In this document: positions 1 through 9,117 of the stretch, piece by piece
Layout of the letters: every line of letters begins with the position of its first letter
Numbering within the stretch: position 1 is the first letter of the stretch
Assembly: GCA_039621445.1 (NCBI GenBank)
Contig: CP154954.1
Location: 65,678,891 to 65,742,890, forward strand
From: Euglena gracilis
Taxonomy: Eukaryota > Euglenida > Euglenophyceae > Euglenales
Direction: 5' to 3'
Length of the DNA: 64,000 bases
Program-made: the position numbers and the translations under genes
The notes under the pieces: generated by a model
The model's input: the letters and a program-made list of their open reading frames with translations, nothing else
Database searches by the model: none
Told to the model about the DNA's origin: nothing

Positions 1-297
1 TAGAGGGAGGGAAGGGAGACAGCGGACGGCAATATAGCGAACGTGCAGCGAATATACGGTGGTGCCCCGGCCCCCTTGCGGGGCCTTTTTTTTATTATAC
101 CTTTCTCCATTCTCCTTGCCAAATTCTTGCATCTGTACATTCTCCCATTCTCACACCCGTGCGCATGTGCGCACAAACACACACGGACGTGCAAAGCCGG
201 CTTTTTGAATTTTGGTGTTGGGTTAAAAACAGCACTTTGCCTTCCCATTTGGCTCACGGTAGAGCCTTGGACAGGGCCTTATGGCTCACCTTAGAGC
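1..297. other. Left flank, no gene recognised
   Basis: This is the sequence downstream of the minus-strand retrotransposon coding region and may hold part of its 3' LTR or UTR, but no LTR partner was found in the window. It contains a GC hairpin (GGCCCC / GGGGCC) at about 65-87 followed directly by eight T residues, and a TGCGCA-type palindrome (CGTGCGCATGTGCGCAC) at about 159-175 that recurs near 24 and 32-35 kb. No supported open reading frame was seen. Confidence 0.5.
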
Positions 298-1500
298 CTA
301 TGGCCCACCGTCAATTTTAAGTTCGGACATTATGTCCATTTTCACTTTTTTCTCACGGCAATGCTTCACAAACTCCCCACTGAAACGGTGAATGAAATTT
401 CCAGCCGGTTCCTAGGTCTCCTCCCCGTCCTCATATCCGACCCACTTGGTCAAAAATTCCCATTTTCCATCTTTTCCTTTTCGGTGCCTTAGAATTTTTT
501 CCACCTCCCACTCATCAGGTAATGCCTCTTCTTCTTTTTCGGTCCGTTTATAATAAAAAAGAGGCACCCCCTTACCTTCCACTTGGGGTTCCCGATACTC
601 CTTCAAAAAACTCCTATGAGCCTTTGTCTCCACCCCAGGTTTCATTTCGATTACATAACTTCGTTCCCCTTCTCTACCCTTCACGACCCCAGGTCCCACC
701 CACCTAGAGTCAAGCTTCTCACCCGACCCCTCGGGTCTCCTATACCAAACCGTCGTCCCCACCTTTAGGGGCTCCATTTCTTTCCTCCCCTTTTTTATCC
801 TTGCCACCTCCTCCTCGTGCTTTTTGTTGAGTATCCTAGCCACCCTCCCGTCAATGTCTTGCATCCTATGGAAAAACTCCACCGAATCCTCACATTCTTT
901 GGGTGGTTGGTAGGGTACCCCTGCCAATGGTCTTTCCCTTCCAGTCACAATTTCATATGGGCTGAACCCGCTTTCCCCCTTTACGTCGTGAATTCGGTCC
1001 AAAACTTGGGGTAAAGCCTCAACCCAATTAATTTTTTCCTCCACGTACAATTTTCTCAACACCTCCATTACCTGTTGTCCGGCTCTCTCAACCCTCCCGT
1101 TTGCTTGGTAGTGGTATGCTTGGGAATACGCTTGCCTAATCCCCAAAAGAGCACACATGTTTTTCCACCAAGTGCTTGTGAAATGGCTCCCTTGGTCACT
1201 TGAGATGACCGAGGGAACCCCAAAAGGCCTCCACTGATTTTTCACCATTTCCTTAGCCAACTTGGCACCGGTTAATCCCTTGTCCTTGCATGCAACCCCC
1301 ACAATCCAACCCGAATGCCTATCCACACAAAGGGCTAGGGTGTCATACTCCCCCCCATCGTGTAAAACCCTTGGCATTCGAAACAAATCGATGGCAACAC
1401 TTGTCATTAGTGCAGGGGGTATGGGTGTGGACTCGATCGGTCCTTTCAAACTCTCCCCCTCACACTCGCTTGGCATGTGGAACAATTTTTGCTGCAATTT
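298..1500 (-). pseudogene. Integrase core, C-terminal domain and chromodomain (copy 1)
   Basis: The open stretch from 1497 to 412 encodes 361 residues. The DD35E catalytic triad is visible: Asp37 in AIDLF, Asp101 in SSDQGSH and Glu137 in ANGRVERAG, with exactly 35 residues between the second Asp and the Glu. Residues about 245-300 look like the integrase C-terminal barrel (VWYRRPEG, SRWVGPG). From about residue 329 the sequence is a chromodomain (DEWEVEKILRHR, KWVGYEDGEET). The next codon is TAG (412-414) where chromodomains have the conserved Trp of a WEP motif; coding-like sequence continues in frame (EPAGNFIHRF) to a TAG at 298-300. The stop therefore truncates the chromodomain, which in related elements directs integration to modified chromatin. 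A frameshift near 1450-1500 separates this frame from the upstream zinc-binding region. Confidence 0.85.
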
Positions 1501-1619
1501 TGGTTGAGTTGTTTTGCAGCCTTTTCATCAGCCCAAACAAAACGGATTGCCATGTGTTTCCAAACTTTTTCAGGGCCAACGTGCCCCAAAAACTCGTGAA
1601 TTTCTTGAATCACCAAATA
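1500..1619 (-). pseudogene. Integrase N-terminal HHCC zinc-binding region (copy 1)
   Basis: Just before the integrase core a short frame reads IHEFLGHVGPEKVWKHM followed by NCSKNCSTC, which has the His-x4-His and paired Cys pattern of the retroelement integrase zinc finger. It is separated from the RNase H/linker frame by a TAA near 1617-1620 and from the integrase core by a frameshift. It is assigned by position and motif; the spacing of the cysteines is slightly irregular. Confidence 0.6.
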
Positions 1620-2592
1620 TTAAAAACTTTCAGGCACACACAACTTTTCCTCGAAAAACAATTGGCCATTTAGCACTTTGAAGCCCTTTGGCCAAATTGA
1701 ATCGCCTTTGGTAGCTACCCATTTTTCTTTCCATGTGGGGCAGTGGGAATATGCTTCCCCCCAATCACGCTCCCATACGGGCTTAATATCCTTAGGGGTC
1801 GTACTTGGCAGGGCGTCCCCCACTTCCATACGAGTGTCCCCCCTCGAACTTTCAGCCGTCTCCGGGACAGGGGTCGTCTCCCCCCCCACTTTCTCATCCC
1901 AAAAATGAACTCGTTTCTTTTCTTTCCTGGGCCCTTGTGAGTGGGTGTCCACAGGGGTGTCTTTTCCTCCTGGGTCTACCCCACCCTCGGTTCCCCTCCT
2001 TGTGCACTCTCCTTTTTCCTCCTCAGGTGTTACGTTTTTGCCACTACGGGTTGTCACCCCCCGTATCCAGGCATTACGTAAATTGGGCTGGTTTTTGATT
2101 CTTATCTCCAAACACTGTTTTTCCTCTTCTTTTTCCTCCCGGATAAAATTTTCCATTTCATCCTTGTCTTCGGCTGACCCGTGCTTACTTATGTCCCTTA
2201 GGGCCTGTGAAGCTGGGTATGCCCACCGACTAAGGATATCGGCTATGGTGTTTTCTTTACCCGGGATATATCCCACCGTCAAATCATACTTGGAGAAAAT
2301 TTGATGCCATCTCGCCCTCCTCCCAACCGGACCACTGGGGGTGTCTAGGACCTCCCTTGTCCAAGACTCCAAACTTTGGTGGTCGGTTAAAACCAAAACG
2401 GGTTGCAATCCAATCCAACTTTCCCCATTTTTGTAGTGCCAAAATTATGGCGTACGTCTCCAACTCCCTGGGGGTCCATTTTCTTTGCCCCTCGGTCAAT
2501 TTTCGAGACATAAAAGCCACTGGCACAGTTTTTTTCTCAATCACATCCTGGGCTGTGGGTCTTCCTCCCCCCTCCTTCATTTGCTCTAACGT
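1620..2592 (-). pseudogene. RNase H domain and acidic linker (copy 1)
   Basis: This continues the DASG motif at the end of the RT frame. Two overlapping frames are needed. The first (2580-2284) has SRKLTEGQRKWTPRELETYA, the RNase H Glu helix of Ty3/gypsy elements. The second (2408-1620) has VLVLTDHQSLESW (second Asp) and RWHQIFSKYDLTVGYIPGKE ending in NTIADILSRW, the typical RNase H end. Frameshifts lie near 2592 and at about 2400. After RNase H there is a linker of about 170 residues rich in Glu, Lys, Thr and Gly with no recognised domain, leading to the integrase zinc finger. RNase H degrades the RNA of the RNA-DNA hybrid during reverse transcription. Confidence 0.85.
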
Positions 2593-4271
2593 GGCCCCAC
2601 GGCGTACCCACTGGCATCAACCCTTAGCACAAAGGGTTTATCTGGGTCTACCCGTTGCAACATTAGGCCCGAACACAACCTTTTTTTCAGCTCCTCAAAA
2701 GCTTTTAAATCCTCCCCATCAAATTCCACAGGTTTTCGACTTCCTTTCTTTCCCACCTCCCTGGGGACTTTCAATTTGTCTTGCAGCCGGGCAGCTACTT
2801 CCGCATACATGTGAATGTATGCATTGTAATAATTTGTGAATCCCAAAAAGGCTCTCAAAGCCGTAATTGTTTTTGGAACCTCCCACTTTTCGATCGCTCG
2901 TAACTTACCCGGTGCAGGCCTCCTAGTCCCATTTCCTAAAATCTGTCCACAAAATTCAACCTCCTCCACAAAAAGTTTGGCTTTGAATTCATCAGCCACC
3001 AAAAGTTCTGTTTTGAGCACTTCCAACACCCTCCTCAAATCTTTTTCATGTGCCCCCACTAGATCCTCCCCTTCCCCGACCGTTGTCCCCACCAGTATGT
3101 CATCTATGTACCCTGTGGCGATATCCCTTACTGGTGTCAAACGGTCATCGATCATTTGCTGAAATTGTTGGGGGGCATTTGTCAAACCCATTACGTTCAC
3201 CCTCCACTGAAAAATGCCTTTGGGGGTAAAACAACACGTTATGGGTCGACTTTCTGGGTGTAAAGGTTGTTGGTGAAAAGCTTGCTTCAAATCGATGATC
3301 GAAAACATTTGGTTTGCACCATGTTTGACCAAAATGTCTTCAATTTTGGGTAGGGGGTAGTTGCATCGCCTTGTTTGGCTGTTTGGCCCCCTGAGGTCCA
3401 CCACCCCCCTCCAAGGAAAATCGTTGGATTTTTTTGGAACTGGAAAAGTCTGGGACAGCCATTCAGAATTTTTGGCTGTGGCTGGCTCAATGTATTTTTT
3501 GTCGAGCCAGTCTTGGGTGATTCTTTCAAGTGTCTCTTTCCGCTCACCGTGCATGAAAAAAGGCTTCTGTCTGGTTGGCTTTGCCCCCTCCTTCAAAGGT
3601 ATGTATGCATAACCATATTGTCCTCTTTCGGGGGGGTCTGGAAATGGCGATGACCGAAATACCGTCCCCCGGTAATCTTCCAAAACTTGTTCCCTCAACT
3701 TAACCACCCGTTCATCCTCTTTTTTGTCCTCCCCCTCCCTTGCAATTATCATTCGGTTGATAACTTGCACTGGGGGGTCACTTCCCTCCAAATTTGTGGC
3801 AACCTCCCCCAGGTCCTCATCGCTCAAAAATTGCAATTTCTGGTCCAACCCTTCCAATGGCAAACAAAGACCAAGTTTTTGCAACCCAAACGAAGACCTG
3901 TCCGCCACCGTCACATTGTCCACAGAAAATTTTGTGTCATCCCTGAATTTTTGCGGACCCCTCCGTCGCAACACACTCGCAGAAAAATCAGGTCTGGGCT
4001 GTTTTATTTTTTTTTTTTTTTTTTGTTTTTTTTTTTTTTTTTTTTTCTTTTTGTTTTTTTTGTTTTTTTTTTTTTTTTTTCTTTTTTTTTTTTTCTTTTT
4101 TTTTTTCACCAACGCCTTGTGGTGTGGAAAAATTCCCAGTTTTGCTTCTGCCAACCATGGATAAGAAAGAATGGCATCAACTTTGATGTTTGCCTCATAA
4201 AATTCAACCTCATATTCCACCCTCTCAATTTCCCTTTCCTCATTCCAATTTTGTTGAAGGATCATTTTCAC
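2586..4271 (-). pseudogene. Protease C-terminus and reverse transcriptase (copy 1)
   Basis: This frame of 561 residues begins with the C-terminal part of the aspartic protease (VDAILSYPWL, residues 31-40, matching the ILGxxWL motif of retroelement proteases). It is followed by a lysine-only stretch (about 56-90) encoded by an A-rich tract. The reverse transcriptase covers about 195-500: TFPVPKK (275-281), WRGVVDLRGPNSQT (287-300), YPLPKIEDIL (305-314), FSIIDLKQAFHQ (323-334, first catalytic Asp), and YIDDILVG (388-395, the YxDD active site). The start of RNase H, VDASGYAVG, ends the frame at 551-559. The key catalytic residues are all intact. The frame joins the upstream protease frame across a C6 run on the plus strand (4287-4292), where a one-base slip would restore continuity. 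Confidence 0.9.
4003..4106. repeat. T-rich tract (A-rich on the coding strand) inside pol
   Basis: About 104 bases are almost pure T with scattered G, C and A. On the minus strand it is translated in frame as a run of lysines between protease and RT. Copy 2 has ordinary mixed sequence at the same place (13.83-14.0 kb), so the tract is a lineage-specific expansion or insertion. Confidence 0.9.
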
Positions 4272-5845
4272 CTTAGCACATCTGCTCCCCCCGCCAAAGT
4301 TTGCCCATTGGCAGTTTCAAACCTTAACGGGTCCTTAGCAGGATACATTAGGTGGTCCCCTATCAACCCTTGTCGAATGAGGTTTGCCTCCGCCCCCGTG
4401 TCAATCAAAACTCTGGCCATTTTTTCCTCCCCATTTGCCAACCTAATCTGGGTTTTCACCAGCAGTTGTCTGTCCTCCCCGAGTTTCTTTGCTCCTCCCC
4501 GAGTTTTTGTCCCCCTCAACATTCTTTTTTTCAGCCGAACCAATTTTTTCTTCTCTGGGGTTGCCCCCCCCTGGGAGGGTTGCCTTCTATCGATCAACAA
4601 GGCCCACACCCCCCAACGGGTACCCCTCAAAATCCTCCCATCAGCCTCAAACAACTTTGTCCCCTTGGGAAAATAAATCTTTTTGACAGCCATAGCCACC
4701 AGATTTTTCACCCACCTCCTATTCCAGTCTGGGCAAATACAAATTGCCCGACAATTGGAATTTTGCAATTTTTCAGCCACCTCGGGCCACAAAGTCCAGG
4801 GGGGGTTCATCCACAACGTTTCCTCCGCCCCCCAATCCTTTTTCATGGCATCATCATCCTCCCCGTAAACCTTTTCACACCTGGTATTTTGGCTGGTTGC
4901 AAAACAATCCCGTTCCGCCTTAACCCGAAATTCCTTCTCAATTTCCTCCATACAAACTTTCCTAACAGCATAATCCTCCCTACGATATCCGCTTTTTCGT
5001 TCCAACACGGTTAACAAATACTCCACCAGTTGTTTGGGCATCCTCCATTTTTTCTGGGTGCCAACTGTCATTCCATATCCTCCCAACTTTTCTCGGTGAC
5101 TCCTCCCCCCAGGAATCAAATTCGGGCAGGTCTGGCCATCACAAAGTTTGTTTTGTAGCTTGCTCAGATTTTCGCTCCCCCAGATTCGGGTGGGCTTTTG
5201 ATATCCCCAATCTGAAAATTGACAATAATCAACAGCGACAAAAGTCAGATTTTGAACACAGGGTCTTTTCCGCAAAAGTCCATGACGGGGATTTTCAATC
5301 CACCACAATTTTGGTTTGAAATATTCCACAATCTCCAAAGTTTTTTTGACCAGCCGATCTGCCCCCTCCAAATTTCTGACTCCCAATGTTTTGGCCAAGC
5401 TATATTCTGTACAGGGCACCCCCGCAGCGATGATCTGAAAATATCCGGGGGGGTACCTCCAATATCTCCACTCCAAAATATTTGCACAGTGGGTTGGGTT
5501 AAATCTGGGGTTTATGTCCACTGCACAACCTTAAAACCCCTGCTCTCTCAGGCAATCCCCAACCGAGCCTTTACCGCAAAAAAGGTCTAAAGCTCTTTTC
5601 TTTACGGAAGGCTGTGCACGATCCCTTATGGGATCTGATTTTTTACAGATTTGGGCCGAGTCACAGATTTGCACGTCACGCACACACACACCCGACACAT
5701 TGGACACACCTTGCACAGAAGTCTCCTGGGATGGTAGATTTTTCATCGTGTTTTCACTCGCACGAGATTTCTCATGCCACCTGGGATTTGTGAATATCTT
5801 TGTGTGGGGCTGGGTATGCGAGCCTGGGGCGGCTCCCGCCCCCAA
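4268..5845 (-). pseudogene. C5-cytosine methyltransferase-like and N6-adenine methyltransferase-like domains plus aspartic protease (copy 1)
   Basis: The frame opens near 5845. Motif I of C5 methyltransferases, ALDLFCGKGSVG, lies just before an in-frame TAA at 5531-5533 (Gln in copy 2). Counting from the GTG at 5521: GVPCTEYS (34-41) is motif IV with the catalytic Pro-Cys; WWIENP (73-78) is motif VI; VDYCQFSDWGYQKPTRIW (97-114) resembles the C-terminal half of phage-type cytosine methylases. A second module follows: RDCFATSQN (204-212), MNPPWTLWP (238-246, the D/N-P-P-Y/W motif IV of N6-adenine methyltransferases) and CPDWNRRW, resembling the Dam-like domain of DIRS retroelements. Then the protease: VLIDTGAEANLI (371-382). 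The C5 target-recognition domain seems very short. Activity is unproven; the stop makes this copy doubtful. Confidence 0.8.
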
Positions 5846-5863
5846 CGGTCCACCCCGGCTATC

Positions 5864-8800
5864 CTAGCATCGGTTTCCTTTCCCCCCCTTTGCCTTTGCC
5901 TTTTCCACCATCCTGGCCCTATCCCCTAGACCAGTCATTTCCATTGTTTCCTTTCCCCCAAGAATTGTTTCCTTTGCCCTTGCCTTTGCCTTTGCCTTTG
6001 CCTTTGCCACCACTAGACTGTGAATCAAAATTCTGTTGGTTTGAGTGCCACCACTGATTTCCCTGAAAATTGGCATTGGCATTGGAATTCCACCCAGAAT
6101 CATTTCTCCATCCCCCCCATTGCCAAATTGAGATTGCTGGGGGGGTGGCAATGACTGTGATCGAACCACTGGCACTGGATTTTGCACGGGGGGGTTCACG
6201 TTTGCATTGGTCGCAGGAGCTGCCACCTGTGAATCTGATTTTCCAACGGACGGTTTTGCCACCGTTTCGCCCCCCTTGGCTGACCGTGTTGGGGAGGGTG
6301 TCCTGGACCCCTTGGCCCGATCTGCCTTAGCAGACCTGGCCCTCCGGTTTCCAAATGCATTTGGCTCCCTGGAACTGTGTATCATGTCTTGAGAATCCCT
6401 GGAAGACAATTTTCGCTCAACAAAACGGAAAATTTCTTCAACTCCCATTTTTGGCTGTTCCTCCACAATTTTGATCCTTTTATCCGTGCCTGTGATTGGT
6501 TTCCCACTGACCTCTTTCAGTTTGTCGCAAATCGTAGTGTTGGGCAAAAAGACTTCGAACTCCAGCGGTGAAACTTTCGAAACCTTGCAGGGCTTTTCCC
6601 CAGTGACACGTTCCACAGCACAAATAATGTTTTCCTCGGTTGCAGGCACTCCAGGGTACATTTTGACTTTCGGTCCACACGTTGATTTCCTTTCCTCCTC
6701 ATCGGCGACCCAATGCAAAATGAAATTTGGCAGTTTTCCCTTGACCAGTCTTTCTGCCTCATCGTCAGTGGCGCTTTTCACCTGTCTCCAGGCTATTCTG
6801 AAATTTATGACAAAATCTCGCCATTCCTGTACGGTAATTTTCCCTTGGTTCACGAGGTTCACATCATACCATTTTTTTTCTGGCACACTCGGATTGAGTT
6901 CCAGCATATTTCCCTTCAAGCCTGTCAAATTCCTCCTCGAAAGATGTTTTTCCGTTCAATTCCAGTCGGAATTGCAATTCCTTTTGATTTGTGTTGTCCA
7001 GCGTCATTGCAAAAAGCTGAAGCTTGAGTGAATCAGACATATGTCCATTTTGCAAAATAATAATAACCAACGTCCTGAAATATTGATCCCAATCCCGCAC
7101 AAAGCACGACCAGTCTTTTGGCTGTCCAGAAAAATTTGGAGCTACCAGGTTTTTCATCAATTGATGCGTTGCCACTGCATTTGATGAAACCAGCCCTGCA
7201 CCTGCAGGCACTGCCCCCACAGGTCGTGCACAAACCTGCCTGACATGTGTCGCATGTGACCCTGGTTCAGCGTGTTCATAGCCTTCAATTTCAACCGGAT
7301 TTTTCTCGATCACAGGTAAATCGTGGTAACCAAAAAGATCAAACTCTTCGATTTCTGGGTTTCCAGCTGATTTTTTTCTCGTTTCCTTTGTCAGATCCAC
7401 TGTCGCAGATTTGGCAGATTCAGCTTGCTGATTTTTCATCACCAAAAACTCAGCCTGAAATAAATCCAGCTTTTGTTGCAATTTTTTCCGCTCCTGCTGT
7501 TCTTTAAAAAGTTCACTGGACTGCTGTTGCAGTAAAACTCCAACCTGCTGTTTCATCGAATTTTCCATTTCAGCCCGAACTTTCTCAAACTGCCCCTCCC
7601 TTTCACTCAGCCTCAACCTTTCCTGCAACATTTCACTGATAATGACCTCCAAATTCTTTCTCGTTTGCAGCCCCAACTCCCTTTGCACCTCCAACCGAAT
7701 GGTTGCCTCACTCTTGTTAATCAGGTCACAGACTTTCTCAATGGGAAAATCTTTCCGACCCAGAAAATTCTCCAACCTCCCCAAACGATCATTCAGAGCT
7801 TTGCTCTCTCGCTCCAGGGACTGTGAAAATTCCTTCAATTTCTCAGCCTGCGCCTGAAATTTGGCACACTCAGTCTCCCCCAAACTTTTACATTGCTGAA
7901 AAATGATCACAAAGAGTCCCTCCAGACCAGAGCTTAGCTCACCGACTGCATATTTGACCTGATTAACAGCAATTTCCTGCTGTTTTCCCTTCTCCCCCAC
8001 TTGTTGCACCACCACGTGCATCTCCCCCACAGATTTTTCCAAAATCGACAGTTTCTGAGAAAAATCCCTCTCATTTTTTCTTAACCCCTCAACCTGGGCC
8101 TCAAAAAACGAGTTACCTCCATCCTCCACTTTCTTCACTTTTTCAGCAAACTGCCGTTCCATTTCCACACTCAACAAATGCCTTTGGCATTGGGCCAGAT
8201 TTTGCACCATTTCACCATTTTGCTGAAACTGCAAAAGCAAGTCGTTTACGGTTGCACTCAATTAAGCCTGAATTTCACGTTTCACCATGGCAATGTGATC
8301 AGCCATTCGCCCATCATGCATGCCCAATGTCTCATTGACCAGATTCAATGTCTGCCCCTGTGACATGGCCAATGCCTGATTTAGCCTGTTTTCTGCCTCC
8401 CCCACCAGATTTTCAGCCGTTTTTTCAGGATTTTTTCCTTCCTGCACCAAAAGTCTGCCATGTAAACATTCAATTTTGCAACTGATTTCTTCACCCCAAT
8501 TGTTCCAATCATCATCAGATTGGCCATAGCCCGATTCCATTTCCACATCATGCTGATTTTCAGGGTTTTTGGACCCAGTTTCTGCAGAAAAACTGGTGTT
8601 TGGCTGTAAATTCTGTGGCTGGGTCTGTGGAAAATCTGGCTGAATTGGCTGAAAAATCTGGGCTGGGACTGTGTTTGAAGACACTGTTAACGCTGGCTGA
8701 AAAACCTGCCCATGCATCTGGGCTGGCCCCATGATTGCTGGAACAGATGACTCAGCCGAAAATTGCTGGGCTGGCTGAAAAACCTGTGAAGTCGTCTGGG

Positions 8801-9117
8801 CTGGCCCCATGATTGCTGGAACAGATGACTCAGCCGAAAATTGCTGGGCTGGCTGAAAAACCTGTGAAGTCGTCTGGGCTGGCACCATGATTGCTGGGAC
8901 AGATGACCCAGCCGAAAACTGCTGAGCTGGGTGTAAAACCTGCCCAGGAATCTGGGCTGGGACAGATATCTCAGCCAAAAACGGCTGGGCTGGCTGAAAA
9001 ACCTGCGAAGTCATCTGGGCTGGCTGTGCTGACTGCGGTTCTGAACTCTGTGTTAACAGCAATGGTTCTGGCTGGGCTGTTAAACACAAATTTTTTTGTT
9101 CTGGCCCTGGGCTGCTG
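5864..9117 (-). pseudogene. Gag polyprotein, N-terminally truncated (copy 1)
   Basis: Gag begins, truncated, at about 9117 with a Gln/Pro/Ser-rich region containing 26-residue repeats. A long coiled coil follows (about 8400-7350) with heptad-like Leu, Gln and Glu. Then comes a capsid-like segment with LVAPNFSGQPKDWSCFVRDW (about 7150-7090), matching the W-containing start of Retrotrans_gag domains, and a second half (6928-6400) with WRDFVINFRIAWRQV. The end is basic: rich in Gly, Lys and Asn, with KGKGKG from a CAAAGG-type repeat at about 5950-6010. No CCHC zinc knuckle is seen. Breaks: a TAA at 8262-8264 in an otherwise continuous frame, a frameshift at the T8 run 6872-6879, and one at the C7 run 6112-6118. 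Copy 2 confirms the order of regions. Confidence 0.75.
8690..8990 (-). repeat. 78-bp tandem repeat coding for 26-residue Gag repeats
   Basis: Units start at 8718, 8796, 8874 and 8952, exactly 78 bp apart. Each encodes a variant of PAQTTSQVFQPAQQFSAESS followed by VPAIMG. The repeat keeps the gag frame. Copy 2 lacks an obvious equivalent, so repeat number varies between copies. Confidence 0.9.

Larger units (their letters stand above)
298..9117 (-). mobile_element. Ty3/gypsy-type chromodomain retrotransposon, copy 1, with two methyltransferase-like domains
   Basis: Reading leftwards, the element has gag (9117-5864), a methyltransferase/protease block (5845-4268), reverse transcriptase (4271-2586), RNase H (about 2592-1620), an integrase zinc-binding region, integrase core and a chromodomain (to 298). 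The order protease-RT-RNase H-integrase and the chromodomain after integrase are diagnostic of Ty3/gypsy chromoviruses. The unusual part is the insertion of a C5-cytosine and an N6-adenine methyltransferase-like module between gag and protease. The 5' end is cut off at about 9117 by a tandem-repeat element, so the gag start and 5' LTR are missing. No LTR, primer binding site or target duplication could be identified. The copy has at least four in-frame stops and several frameshifts, so it is probably inactive. Confidence 0.85.

Noticed and set aside
40-100. Bacterial-type terminator (GC hairpin plus T run) as a sign of prokaryotic DNA
   Set aside because: The rest of the window is clearly eukaryotic; GC hairpins followed by T or A runs are frequent here within transposons.
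5531-5845. Cytosine methyltransferase as a host gene captured between elements
   Set aside because: It lies on the same strand and in frame continuity with the protease in both copies, with the same flanking gag and protease, so it belongs to the element.
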